From Pseudodesulfovibrio sp. (GTDB lineage: Bacteria > Desulfobacterota > Desulfovibrionia > Desulfovibrionales > Desulfovibrionaceae): a stretch of DNA of 64,000 nucleotides. Below, one piece after another: positions 32,432-41,382 of the stretch. The stretch is taken from NCBI RefSeq assembly GCF_028692895.1, contig NZ_JAQUWN010000013.1:1-64000 (forward strand). The letters run 5' to 3'. The notes beneath the pieces are model-generated. The model did not search any database. It saw only the letters and a program-made list of their open reading frames with translations, and had not been told where the DNA came from. Made by a program: the position numbers and the translations under genes. Each line of letters opens with the position of its first letter. Position 1 is the first letter of the stretch.

Positions 32432-33478
32432 ATGGATGTGATCCCGGCGGTGGCGGTGGAGTCCTGGCGCGTGCTGGTGGAGGCCGCGCCCTACGTCCTG
32501 TTCGGATTTTTTGTGGCCGGGCTGCTCAAGGCCTTTGTGCCGGATTCGTTCATGGCCGCGCATCTGGGCGGCAACGGGCTCGGGTCCGTGGTCAAGGCCG
32601 CGCTTCTCGGCGTGCCGCTTCCGCTCTGCTCATGCGGCGTGCTGCCCGCGGCCCTGGGGCTGCGCCGCCAGGGGGCGGGCAGGGGAGCGGCCACGGCCTT
32701 CATGATCGCCACCCCGGAGACGGGCGTGGATTCCATGGCCGTGACCTGGGCCCTCATCGACCCGTTGATGACCGTCATCCGGCCCGTGGCCGCCCTGGTC
32801 ACCGCCGTGTCCGCCGGGTGGCTGGTCAACGTCTTTCCGGAAAAGGAGCCAGCGCCCCCGCCCCTGGCCGCGCCGGTCGCGTCCTGCGGCTGCCAGGACT
32901 GCGGCTGCGGCGGGAATGACCCTGCGGCCCCGACGTTCGCGGCCAGGTTCCGCTCCGGCATGGCCTTCGCCTTCGGCGAGATGATCGGCGACATCGGGCG
33001 CTGGCTGCTCCTGGGCGTGGTGGTGGCGGGCGTCATCGGCGCGGCCGTGCCCGACGACCTGCTCTCCTCCTTTGCCGGGGGGCCGCTCTCCTATCTGGTC
33101 ATGCTGGGGGTGGCTCTGCCGCTCTACGTCTGCGCCACGGCCTCCACGCCCATCGCCGCCTCGCTCCTGCTCAAGGGCATCTCGCCCGGCGCGGCCCTGG
33201 TCTTCCTGCTGGCCGGACCGGCCACCAACGGCGCGACCGTCACGGTCATGCTCAAGACCCTGGGCCGCCGCGCCACCGCGCTCTACCTGGCCTCCATCGT
33301 CACCTGCTCCCTGGGGCTGGCCTTCGTGGTGGACCGCCTCTACGCCGCCCTGGGCCTGGACATCCGCGCCGCCGTGGCCGAGGCGGGGGAGACCCTGCCG
33401 CACTGGGCGGGCGTGGCCTCGGCCCTGGTCCTTCTCGGCCTGGTGGCGCGCGGGCTGCTGCCGCGCCGGGGCGGCTGA
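32432..33478 (+). CDS. SO_0444-type permease (metal efflux, DUF318/YraQ relative)
   Basis: A 348-residue inner-membrane protein with about eight helices in two similar halves. Each half has a conserved loop, PLPLCSCGVLPAALGLRR in the first and PLYVCATASTPIAASLLLKG in the second, the hallmark of SO_0444/YraQ permeases. A cytoplasmic linker holds CGCQDCGCGG, a likely metal-binding cluster. Together with the upstream ArsR-type repressor this points to Cu/Zn-type efflux. The frame is open to a GTG at 32363, but ATG 32432 gives the normal N-terminus; the ribosome site is weak. Confidence 0.87.
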   Translation: MDVIPAVAVESWRVLVEAAPYVLFGFFVAGLLKAFVPDSFMAAHLGGNGLGSVVKAALLGVPLPLCSCGVLPAALGLRRQGAGRGAATAFMIATPETGVDSMAVTWALIDPLMTVIRPVAALVTAVSAGWLVNVFPEKEPAPPPLAAPVASCGCQDCGCGGNDPAAPTFAARFRSGMAFAFGEMIGDIGRWLLLGVVVAGVIGAAVPDDLLSSFAGGPLSYLVMLGVALPLYVCATASTPIAASLLLKGISPGAALVFLLAGPATNGATVTVMLKTLGRRATALYLASIVTCSLGLAFVVDRLYAALGLDIRAAVAEAGETLPHWAGVASALVLLGLVARGLLPRRGG

Positions 33479-33579
33479 GGGGCGTGATCCGATCCCGGTC
33501 GGGATCTGTCCGCTCCGCCTTTTCTTTCCTCTTCGACCGTGGTACATCTCCCGCCACCAAAACCGATGGAGAATCAGGA

Positions 33580-34506
33580 ATGAAGAAACTGCTCATCGCC
33601 GTGTGCTGCGTCCTGCTCTGGGCCACTTCCGTCCGGGCGGAGAAGGTGCGCATCCGTTTCGGCGTGCTGCCGGTGCTGGATACCCTGCCCATGGAAGTGG
33701 CCGTGCGCGACGGCCTGTTCGCCGCCCATGGGCTGGATGTGGAACTGGTCCGCTTCACCTCGGCCCTGGAGCGCGACACCGCCATGCAGGCGGGCCAGAT
33801 CGACGGCTATTTCGGCGACCTGGTGGCCACCCACCTGCTCATCGACCGGGGCGTGCCCATGTACATCGCCCTGACCTCCTGGAGGACCTCGCCCGGCCAT
33901 CCCATGTTCGGCATCGCCCTGTCCCCGGCCAATAAGGACAAGAACACCTCCCAACTGCGCGGCGCCAAGCTGGGCCTCTCCAAGTCCACCATCATGGAAT
34001 TCCTGGGCGACAGGATGGAGCGCAACCTCGGCGTTGCGCCCGACTATTTCTCCCGCATGGAAGTGAAGAAGATGCCCATCCGCTTCCAAATGCTCATGTC
34101 CGACCAGTTGGACGCGGCCCTGCTGCCCGAGCCGCTGCTCTCCCTGGCCCGGCTCCAGGGGGGCGGGGTTCTGGCCATCGCCGACAATCTCGACCTGCCG
34201 CTGACCGTGCTCTGCCTGCACCGCCGCTATTTCAGGGACGGCTCCAAGACCTATCTGGCCTTTGTCGCCGCTTACGGCCAGGCCGTGAGCCGGTTGGCCA
34301 CCACGCCCGAAAGGTACCGTCCGCTCATGGCCGAGACCTGCCGCATTCCCAAACCGCTGGTGGCCAAGTTCCCGGTTTACCCCTATCCGGCCCCGGCCCT
34401 GCCCACCCCGGCGGAGCTGGCCGACGTGCAGCAGTGGATGATCGCCAAGGGGCTGCTCAAGGCGCGCATCCCCGACGCACAGATTCTGCCCCCGGTCGTT
34501 CCCTAG
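33580..34506 (+). CDS. NitT/TauT-type ABC transporter substrate-binding protein
   Basis: A 308-residue protein with a signal peptide (MKKLLIAVCCVLLWATSVRA). The mature part begins EKVRIRFGVLPVLDTLPMEV and contains AMQAGQIDGYFGDL and QLRGAKLGLSKSTIMEFL, typical of family binding proteins for sulfonates, nitrate, thiamine precursors or aromatic compounds. GGAGAATCAGGA precedes the ATG at 33580. The ATPase gene begins on the next base after its stop. The ligand is not identifiable. Confidence 0.9.
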   Translation: MKKLLIAVCCVLLWATSVRAEKVRIRFGVLPVLDTLPMEVAVRDGLFAAHGLDVELVRFTSALERDTAMQAGQIDGYFGDLVATHLLIDRGVPMYIALTSWRTSPGHPMFGIALSPANKDKNTSQLRGAKLGLSKSTIMEFLGDRMERNLGVAPDYFSRMEVKKMPIRFQMLMSDQLDAALLPEPLLSLARLQGGGVLAIADNLDLPLTVLCLHRRYFRDGSKTYLAFVAAYGQAVSRLATTPERYRPLMAETCRIPKPLVAKFPVYPYPAPALPTPAELADVQQWMIAKGLLKARIPDAQILPPVVP

Positions 34507-35241
34507 ATGCTGACCGCCGAGAACCTCGGAAAATCCTACGGCGGCCAGGCCGTCCTGGAAGACGTCTCCTTCTCCCTCGGGGAGGAGGAGACGCTGGCCA
34601 TCGTCGGCCCGTCTGGCTGCGGCAAGACCACGCTGCTCTACCTGCTGAGCGGGCTGGTCAGGCCGGACGCGGGCCGCATCCTGGTGGACGGCGCGCCCGT
34701 GGCCGGTCCGGGCCCGGACATTTCCATCATCCTCCAGGACTACGGCCTGCTGCCCTGGCGCACCGTGGTGGACAACGTGGCCCTGGGCCTCAAGGTGCGC
34801 GGCGTTGGCCGGGCGGAGCGGCTCGACAGGGCCCGCCGCCAACTGGCCGAGCTGGGCATAGCGGGCCGCGACGCCGACTATCCGGCCAACCTGAGCGGCG
34901 GCGAGCAGCAGCGGGTGGCCATCGCCCGCGCTTTTGTCACCCGGCCCCGGCTGATGCTCCTGGACGAGCCCTTTTCCTCTCTCGACGCCCTGACCCGCGA
35001 GCGGTTGCAGTACGCGCTGCTCGACGCCTGGAAGCAGCGGCGCGTGCCCTTCGTCCTGGTGACCCACTCCCTGGAGGAGGCCGTGGTTCTGGGCAAGCGG
35101 ATCATGGTCATGTCCGACCGCCCGGCGCGGCCCGTGCGCGTCTTCGACAACCCCGGCTTCGGCAGCCGCTCCATCCTCGACACCGAGGCGTGCTTCAACC
35201 TCCTGCGCGAGCTGCGGAGCACCGTGGAGGACCTTTGGTGA
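34507..35241 (+). CDS. NitT/TauT-type ABC transporter ATP-binding protein
   Basis: A 244-residue ATPase with Walker A GPSGCGKTTLLYLLSG, Q-loop LQDYGLLPW, signature LSGGEQQRVAIARAF, Walker B LMLLDEPFSSLD and H-loop VTHSLEEAV. The Q-loop ending GLLPW is characteristic of nitrate/sulfonate-type importers. Its ATG directly follows the binding-protein stop, and its TGA overlaps the GTG start of the permease. Confidence 0.93.
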   Translation: MLTAENLGKSYGGQAVLEDVSFSLGEEETLAIVGPSGCGKTTLLYLLSGLVRPDAGRILVDGAPVAGPGPDISIILQDYGLLPWRTVVDNVALGLKVRGVGRAERLDRARRQLAELGIAGRDADYPANLSGGEQQRVAIARAFVTRPRLMLLDEPFSSLDALTRERLQYALLDAWKQRRVPFVLVTHSLEEAVVLGKRIMVMSDRPARPVRVFDNPGFGSRSILDTEACFNLLRELRSTVEDLW

Positions 35242-35996
35242 ACCTGAAGCCGCTTTTGCGCTACGCCCTGGTGGTCCTGGTCCTGGGCCTGATCTGGAAG
35301 GGGGCGGCCACGGCCCTGGGCGGGATCATCCTGCCCGCGCCCGAGGACGCGGCCCGAGCCTTTTTCTCGGCCATGGCCACGGCGGACTTCTGGGCCCATT
35401 TCGCCACCAGCGCCTGGCGGGTGGTGGCGGCCATGGCCCTGGCCTGGCTGACCGCCTTTCCCCTCGGCCTGCTCATGGGCAGCGTGCCGCGCGTCGACGC
35501 GCTCCTGGCCCCGTTCATCTTCCTGACCTATCCCATCCCGAAGATCGTGCTCCTGCCGGTCTTCCTGCTCCTCTTCGGCCTGGGGGACACGGCCAAGATC
35601 GCCATGATCGCCCTGATCCTGGGATATCAGATCCTGGTGACCACCCGCGACGGGGTGAAGTCCATCCATCCCAAGTATTTCGATTCCGTACGCTCCCTGG
35701 GCGGCTCGCGGCGGCACGTCCTGCGCGAGGTCCTGCTGCCCGCGGCGTTGCCCCACGGGTTCACGGCGCTGAGGCTGGGCACGGGCGTGTCCGTGGCCGT
35801 GCTCTTCTTTGTGGAATCCTTTGCCACCACGAGGGGCCTGGGCTATATGATCATGGACGCCTGGGGGGCCATGGACTACCTGACCATGTTCTCCGGCATC
35901 CTGGGCATGTCCCTGCTCGGCGCGGCCCTTTACGAGATCGCCAACTTCCTGGAACGTCGCGCCTGCCGCTGGATGTTCCTGCGCAACAAAGGATAG
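35238..35996 (+). CDS. NitT/TauT-type ABC transporter permease
   Basis: A 252-residue membrane protein of about six helices with the EAA-loop region (KSIHPKYFDSVRSLGGSRRHVLREVLLPAALP) that contacts the ATPase. The start is a GTG overlapping the ATPase stop codon (GTGA). It completes a binding protein-ATPase-permease set. Its stop is followed after 12 bases by phoH, so the transporter and phoH-ybeY genes may form one operon. Confidence 0.92.
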   Translation: MNLKPLLRYALVVLVLGLIWKGAATALGGIILPAPEDAARAFFSAMATADFWAHFATSAWRVVAAMALAWLTAFPLGLLMGSVPRVDALLAPFIFLTYPIPKIVLLPVFLLLFGLGDTAKIAMIALILGYQILVTTRDGVKSIHPKYFDSVRSLGGSRRHVLREVLLPAALPHGFTALRLGTGVSVAVLFFVESFATTRGLGYMIMDAWGAMDYLTMFSGILGMSLLGAALYEIANFLERRACRWMFLRNKG

Positions 35997-36008
35997 GAGG
36001 GTTCCGCT

Positions 36009-36977
36009 CTGCCCGTCATCAAGCTCGAATTCAACGACGCCCGGCTGGCCAACCGCCTCTTCGGCCCGCAGAACCAGCACCTCAAGCTCCTGGGCGAGCG
36101 CCTCGGCGCGACCGTCGAGAGCCGGGGCAACGCCGTGACCATCTCGGCCCCCGAGGGCGAGGAGGACCGGGCCGACCTGGCCGCCCAGGTACTGGGCCAG
36201 CTCTACGCCATGCTCCGCTCGGGCAAGAAGCTCTATCCCCAGGACGTGGATTTCGCCTGCCGCATCCTGGAGCGCCAGCCCACCGCCGACCTGGGCGAGG
36301 TCTTCAAGGAGGACGTGTACGCCGCGTCCGGCAAGCGCACGGTCTCGCCCAAGTCCCTGAACCAGCGCCACTACCTGGACGCCATTCGCGAGCACGACCT
36401 GACTTTCGGCATCGGCCCGGCGGGCACGGGCAAGACCTACCTGGCCGTGGCCATGGCCGTGGGCGCGCTGATCCGGCGCGAGGTCAAGCGCATCGTGCTG
36501 ACCCGCCCGGCCGTGGAGGCCGGGGAGAAGCTCGGGTTCCTGCCCGGCGACCTGGCCGAGAAGATCAACCCGTACCTGCGCCCGCTCTACGACGCCCTGC
36601 ACGACATGCTCGATTTCGCTAAGGTGCAGGAATACCAGGAAAACGGGGTCATCGAGGTGGCCCCGCTGGCCTTCATGCGCGGCCGCACCCTGAACGACGC
36701 CTTCATCATCCTGGACGAGGCCCAGAACACCACGCCCGAGCAGATGAAGATGTTCCTGACCCGGCTGGGCTTCGGCTCGCGCGCCGTGGTCACGGGCGAC
36801 GTCACCCAGGTGGACCTGCCGAGCAACGCCCGCTCCGGCCTGCTCCACGCCCGAGAGATCCTGGCCGGGGTCAAGGGCGTGCGCTTCGTCACCTTCGACG
36901 AGCAGGACGTGGTCCGCCACCCCCTGGTGGGTCGGATCGTCCGCGCCTACGACAAATTCGAGAACGGCGAGCGGTAG
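36009..36977 (+). CDS. phoH: PhoH family ATPase, apparent CTG start
   Basis: A 322-residue cytoplasmic P-loop ATPase. The N-terminal nucleic-acid-binding-like region ([19 protein letters not shown]) precedes Walker [13 protein letters not shown] and Walker [21 protein letters not shown] (35995-36000) is eight bases before CTG at 36009 and no ATG, GTG or TTG is in frame between the stop at 35994 and a GTG at 36135, which would delete 42 residues of the conserved N-terminus. So a CTG start is the best call. PhoH and YbeY genes are adjacent in very many bacteria and are linked to RNA metabolism and ribosome maturation. Confidence 0.88.
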   Translation: MPVIKLEFNDARLANRLFGPQNQHLKLLGERLGATVESRGNAVTISAPEGEEDRADLAAQVLGQLYAMLRSGKKLYPQDVDFACRILERQPTADLGEVFKEDVYAASGKRTVSPKSLNQRHYLDAIREHDLTFGIGPAGTGKTYLAVAMAVGALIRREVKRIVLTRPAVEAGEKLGFLPGDLAEKINPYLRPLYDALHDMLDFAKVQEYQENGVIEVAPLAFMRGRTLNDAFIILDEAQNTTPEQMKMFLTRLGFGSRAVVTGDVTQVDLPSNARSGLLHAREILAGVKGVRFVTFDEQDVVRHPLVGRIVRAYDKFENGER

Positions 36978-36979
36978 GC

Positions 36980-37513
36980 ATGGAAAACACGGTCCGCATA
37001 TTGCGCGAGACGCGGCTCGACCCGCGGTTTCCCCTGTCCCGGCGCGAACTGGCGGGCCTGTGCGCCCTCATCCTGGACTCGCTAGGCCTGGAGGGGATGC
37101 CGGTGACGGTCAAGCTGGTGGACGACCGGGAGATCGCCCGGCTGAACCACGAGTTCCTGGGCTGCGAAGGCCCCACCAACGTCCTGAGTTTCCCGGCCGA
37201 GGAGCCGGATGAGGAAGAGTTTTTGTCCGAAGAAGCGGGCGACGCCGACGAAGCGGACGACATGGATGGCATGGACGAGGCGGACAACGAGGACGGCGAA
37301 CCGGCCGGCCTGGGCGAGCTGGCCCTGTCCGTGGACGCCCTGGCCCGCGAGACCGACCTCTACGGCCAGCCGCCGGTGGCGCACCTGGCGCGGCTGCTGG
37401 CCCACGGGTTCCTGCACCTGGCCGGGTACGACCACGGCGAGGCCATGTACGACCTGACCGACGCGGCCGTGGACCGAGCCCTGCTGGAATATCCGGAGAC
37501 CGAGGAGCGCTGA
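36980..37513 (+). CDS. ybeY: Endoribonuclease YbeY
   Basis: A 177-residue RNase used in 16S rRNA 3' maturation and ribosome quality control. The zinc triad is the H-x3-H-x5-H motif in [15 protein letters not shown] (His142, His146, His152), and [11 protein letters not shown] is the conserved upstream strand. Residues about 74-107 form an unusual acidic low-complexity insertion ([20 protein letters not shown] and onward) between two core strands. It starts two bases after the phoH stop and ends overlapping the next gene in TGATG. Confidence 0.92.
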   Translation: MENTVRILRETRLDPRFPLSRRELAGLCALILDSLGLEGMPVTVKLVDDREIARLNHEFLGCEGPTNVLSFPAEEPDEEEFLSEEAGDADEADDMDGMDEADNEDGEPAGLGELALSVDALARETDLYGQPPVAHLARLLAHGFLHLAGYDHGEAMYDLTDAAVDRALLEYPETEER

Positions 37514-39084
37514 TGCCGACCCGCAACGGCCTGGTAGGCAGGCAACTGTACCGCATCCTTTTCTACGGCGTGATATTCACGGTGCTGGCCGTGGGCGTGC
37601 TGGCCTTCTGGGGCGTGCGCGAGATTCGCCGCGACGCCGCCGTGCTGGCCGTGGAGAACTCGGCGCGCGGCCTGTCGGGCGCGGTGACCGTCCTGGTCAA
37701 CGCGGTGACCAGCGCCAACGACGAGATCGACCTCAAGACCCTGCGTTCCCTCAGTCCCGAGTCCCTGCGCCGGACTCTGTCCGCCATGCTCAAGCGATAC
37801 CCCAACCTGGCCTCGGTCATGGTCTCGGACGGCAAGGGGCTGCGCTACATGCTCACCCGCCAGCCCGACGGGGCCATGGAGGCCTTGCCCGGCCGGGGCG
37901 ACGACCCCTCCACGCGGTGGAATTTCGTCAAACCGGACGGGGAGCTGGAGCCCCGCGACGCCGCGCCCGACTTCAACCGCAAGGAGATGGACGGGGCCCT
38001 GGCCCAGGAGCTGGCGGCGCTCCAGCCCGGCCAGGTCCGCTGGCGCAGCGCCTCCCGCTTCCACAAGGCGGGCGAGTCCTGGCTCACGGCCTCCAGCCTG
38101 GTGGAGAGCGACGGCGAGCACTACCTGATGTCCTACGTCTTTCCCATCAACGCCGTGGCCAACCAGTTGGAAGGGGCGGAGAAGGGCGGCGCGGAACGGA
38201 TTTTCCTTTACTGGACCAACGGCCGGGTCCTGCCCATCTCCGGCCTGGGCGTGACCCCGGAGGACGGCGACGGCATCTCCCGGGCCTACGACGCCGGGGC
38301 CGTGCCCGACCCGGTGGTGGCCGAGGCCACCCGGCGGCTCGCCTCGGGCAGGGCGGCCGAGGGCAAACCCTTCGCCTACGCCGTGAACGGCGAGGCGTGG
38401 TGGAGCTACGTCCTGCCACTGACCGTGTTCGGCGACACCATGGCGCTGGGCGTGGCCGTGCCCAGGAAGAACATCGTTTCGGCCCTGACCAGCGACAGTT
38501 TCCTGATTTTTTTCGGCGGCTTCCTGGCCCTGCTGGCGGCTGCCGCCCTGGTGGTCCTGCATCGCAACAAGGCGCGCATCGAGGCCATGGGCCATCGCCT
38601 GCGCGTCGCGCGTACGGCCCAGGACGTGCTCCGCCTCATCGCCGAGGGGGAGGGCGCCGGGCTGGAGTTCAAGCAGACCCTGCGCTTCAACCTCAAGGCC
38701 GGGAAGAACGGCCGCGAGATCGAGCACGCCAGCCTCAAGACCGTGGCCGGGTTCATGAACTCCGACGGCGGGACCCTGCTGGTGGGCGTGGCCGACGATG
38801 GCGTGGTCACCGGGTTCGAGGAGGACAAATTCGAGAGCCCGGACAAGGCCCTCCTGCATTTCAACAACCTGTTCAACCAGTGCATCGGCACGGAGTTCGC
38901 CCGCTATCTGGACACGGCCGTCATCGAGGTCCAGGGCAAGTCCGTGCTGCGCGCCCACTGTCTGCCCGCCAAGGCCCCGGCCTTCCTCCGGGACGGGAAG
39001 ACCGAGGAATTCTACGTCCGGAGCGGACCGGCCAGCCGCCAGCTCTCGCTCGTCCAGTTCTACGAGTGGCTCAAGAAGCACTAG
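37513..39084 (+). CDS. Two-TM sensor-like protein with C-terminal AlbA_2 (Schlafen-type) domain
   Basis: A 523-residue protein with a TM helix at about 13-34, an extracytoplasmic domain (about 35-325) of a length and layout like Cache sensor domains, a second TM helix (FLIFFGGFLALLAAAALVVL) near 330-350, and a cytoplasmic domain from about 375 with LEFKQTLRFNL and FMNSDGGTLLVGVADDG, the AlbA_2/Schlafen-AAA-like motifs. No kinase, cyclase or methyl-accepting domain is present. It overlaps ybeY, so it probably shares expression with phoH-ybeY. I do not know its function. The domain order suggests an external signal controlling a nucleic-acid- or nucleotide-binding output. Confidence 0.8.
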   Translation: MPTRNGLVGRQLYRILFYGVIFTVLAVGVLAFWGVREIRRDAAVLAVENSARGLSGAVTVLVNAVTSANDEIDLKTLRSLSPESLRRTLSAMLKRYPNLASVMVSDGKGLRYMLTRQPDGAMEALPGRGDDPSTRWNFVKPDGELEPRDAAPDFNRKEMDGALAQELAALQPGQVRWRSASRFHKAGESWLTASSLVESDGEHYLMSYVFPINAVANQLEGAEKGGAERIFLYWTNGRVLPISGLGVTPEDGDGISRAYDAGAVPDPVVAEATRRLASGRAAEGKPFAYAVNGEAWWSYVLPLTVFGDTMALGVAVPRKNIVSALTSDSFLIFFGGFLALLAAAALVVLHRNKARIEAMGHRLRVARTAQDVLRLIAEGEGAGLEFKQTLRFNLKAGKNGREIEHASLKTVAGFMNSDGGTLLVGVADDGVVTGFEEDKFESPDKALLHFNNLFNQCIGTEFARYLDTAVIEVQGKSVLRAHCLPAKAPAFLRDGKTEEFYVRSGPASRQLSLVQFYEWLKKH

Positions 39085-39216
39085 CCCCCCCCGAGGCGCG
39101 CCCCGGGCCGGTTTTCCGGGATTTGGGAACCCAAAGCCCTTTACAATGCCGTCATAATGGGCCAGACTCCATCTCTTTCCATGAATATAGGCAATTGATG
39201 ATGGAGTAACCGTACG

Positions 39217-40113
39217 ATGCCCAAGCATTTCTTGACCATTCTGGACATCCCCAGGGATGAGGTTCGGCAGGTGCTGCTGCGCGCCAAGGAGATGAAGGAC
39301 AACAAGGTCCGCACCGATCTCCTGGCCGGAAAGACCCTGCTGCTGATTTTTGAAAAGGCGTCCACCAGGACCCGCGTTTCCTTCGAGGTCGGCGTCCGAC
39401 AGCTCGGCGGCGACCCGGTGTTCGTCTCCTCGCGCGACTCCCAGCTCGGCCGGAACGAGCCGCTCAGGGACACCGCGCGCGTCCTTTCGCGATACGCGGA
39501 CGGCCTCATCGTGCGCACCTTCGGCCAGCAGAAGCTCGACACCCTGGTCGAGTTCGGCGACATCCCGGTGGTCAACGCCCTTACCGACGAATACCATCCC
39601 TGCCAGGTCATGGCCGACATGCTGACCATGTTCGAGCGCACCCCGGACCTGTCGAAGTGCAAGGTGGCCTGGGTCGGCGACGGCAACAACATGGCCCATT
39701 CGTTCATCAACGCCTCGGCCGCCTTCGGCTTCGAGCTGGCCCTGGCCTGCCCCGAGGGGTACGACCCGGACCCGGAAATCCTGGACAAGGCCGTGAACCT
39801 GGGCGCCAAGGTGACCCTGACCCGCGACCCGGCCGTGGCCGTGTCCGGCGCGCACTACGTCAACACCGACGTATGGGCGTCCATGGGCCAGGAGGCCGAG
39901 CAGAAGAAGCGCGAGGCCGCCTTCGCCGGATTCATGGTGGACGAGGCGCTCATGGCCAAGGGCGCGGACGCGAAGTTCATGCACTGCCTGCCGGTCCACC
40001 GGGGCGAGGAAGTGAGCGAGGCCGTCTTCGAGGGCCCGGCCTCCATCGTCTGGGACCAGGCCGAGAACCGGCTCCATGCGCAAAAGGCCATTCTCGAATG
40101 GATTTATAAATAA
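39217..40113 (+). CDS. argF: Ornithine carbamoyltransferase
   Basis: A 298-residue enzyme that condenses ornithine and carbamoyl phosphate to citrulline. Carbamoyl-phosphate site EKASTRTRVSFE, the ornithine-side HCLPVHRGEEV and the DEYHPCQVMAD segment are conserved. It begins the arginine cluster argF-argG-argH. The promoter region upstream has TTTACA near 39140 and an ARG-box-like TGAATATA near 39182. Confidence 0.95.
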   Translation: MPKHFLTILDIPRDEVRQVLLRAKEMKDNKVRTDLLAGKTLLLIFEKASTRTRVSFEVGVRQLGGDPVFVSSRDSQLGRNEPLRDTARVLSRYADGLIVRTFGQQKLDTLVEFGDIPVVNALTDEYHPCQVMADMLTMFERTPDLSKCKVAWVGDGNNMAHSFINASAAFGFELALACPEGYDPDPEILDKAVNLGAKVTLTRDPAVAVSGAHYVNTDVWASMGQEAEQKKREAAFAGFMVDEALMAKGADAKFMHCLPVHRGEEVSEAVFEGPASIVWDQAENRLHAQKAILEWIYK

Positions 40114-40132
40114 TTCAATCGGATATAATTCA
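40110..40132. promoter_or_regulatory. Possible ArgR half-sites between argF and argG
   Basis: ATAATTCA occurs twice (40110-40117 and 40125-40132), 15 bases apart. On the minus strand each reads TGAATTAT, like half of an ARG box (TGAATWWWWATTCA). They are direct rather than inverted repeats, so this is a weak candidate. Confidence 0.25.
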
Positions 40133-40146
40133 GAGGAATTAATCAG

Positions 40147-41376
40147 ATGAGCAAGATAGAAAAAGTCGTTCTCGCCTATTCCGGCGGTCTGGACACGTCC
40201 ATCATTCTCAAGTGGCTCAAGCTCAACTACGATTGCGAGGTCATCACCATGACGGCCGACCTCGGCCAGGGCGAGGAGATGGACGGCATCGAGGACAAGG
40301 CCCTCAAGACCGGCGCTTCCAAGGCCTACGTGGAGGACCTGCGCGAGGAGTTCGTGCGCGACTATGTCTTCCCCATGTTTCGGGCCAACGCCCTGTACGA
40401 GGGGCGCTACCTGCTCGGCACGTCCATCGCCCGGCCGCTGATCTCCAAGCGCATGGTCGAGATCGCCGAGATGGAAGGGGCCCAGGCCGTGGCCCACGGC
40501 GCGACCGGCAAGGGCAATGACCAGGTCCGGTTCGAGCTGGCCACCATGGCCCTCAACCCGCGCCTCACCACCATCGCCCCCTGGCGCGAGTGGAACCTCA
40601 AGTCCCGCACCGACCTGATCAATTTCGCCCAGGAGAACGGCATCCCGGTCCCGGTGAGCCGCAAGAAGCCCTGGTCCATCGACGCCAACCTGCTGCACAC
40701 CTCCTTTGAGGGCGGCGAGCTGGAGGACCCGTGGAACGCCCCCGGCCCCGACTGCCACCGCACCATCGTCCCGCTGGAGCAGGCCCCGGACGAGGCCGAG
40801 GAGATCACCATCGACTTCGAGGCGGGCGATCCCATCGCCGTCAACTCCGTCAAGTATTCCCCGGCCGCGCTGCTGGCCAAGCTCAACGAGCTGGGCGGCA
40901 AGCACGGCGTCGGACGTATCGACATGGTCGAGAACCGTTTCGTGGGCATGAAGTCCCGCGGCATGTACGAGACCCCCGGCGGGACCATCCTGGCCGCCGC
41001 CCACCGCGACCTGGAAGGGCTGTGCATGGACCGCGAGATGATGCACCTGCGCGACAGCCTCATTCCCCGCTACGCCGAAATGGTGTACAACGGGTACTGG
41101 TTCTCCCCGGAGCGGGAGGCGCTCCAGGCCATGATCGACAAGTCCCAGGAGAAGATCACCGGCACCGTGCGCCTCAAGCTGTACAAGGGCAACGCCGTGC
41201 CGCTGGGCCGCAAGTCGCCGTTCTCCCTGTACAACCCCGAGCTTGCCACCTTCGAGGAGGACTACGTGTACGACCAGGCCGACGCCGCCGGCTTCATCAA
41301 GCTGGTGGGCCTGAGGCTCAAGGGCCGCATGCAGCAGTCCAAGTGGGGCGGCAAGGAAAGCGAAACCAACGAGTAG
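40147..41376 (+). CDS. argG: Argininosuccinate synthase
   Basis: A 409-residue enzyme joining citrulline and aspartate at the expense of ATP. The N-terminal ATP pyrophosphatase P-loop [17 protein letters not shown], the [15 protein letters not shown] segment and the [10 protein letters not shown] motif are standard. GAGGAATTAATCAG precedes the ATG. It lies 33 bases after argF and six bases before argH. Confidence 0.96.
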   Translation: MSKIEKVVLAYSGGLDTSIILKWLKLNYDCEVITMTADLGQGEEMDGIEDKALKTGASKAYVEDLREEFVRDYVFPMFRANALYEGRYLLGTSIARPLISKRMVEIAEMEGAQAVAHGATGKGNDQVRFELATMALNPRLTTIAPWREWNLKSRTDLINFAQENGIPVPVSRKKPWSIDANLLHTSFEGGELEDPWNAPGPDCHRTIVPLEQAPDEAEEITIDFEAGDPIAVNSVKYSPAALLAKLNELGGKHGVGRIDMVENRFVGMKSRGMYETPGGTILAAAHRDLEGLCMDREMMHLRDSLIPRYAEMVYNGYWFSPEREALQAMIDKSQEKITGTVRLKLYKGNAVPLGRKSPFSLYNPELATFEEDYVYDQADAAGFIKLVGLRLKGRMQQSKWGGKESETNE

Positions 41377-41382
41377 CTGAAG

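Noticed and set aside
36135-36977. PhoH starting at GTG 36135
   Set aside because: It removes the conserved N-terminal 42 residues and has no ribosome-binding site, unlike CTG 36009.
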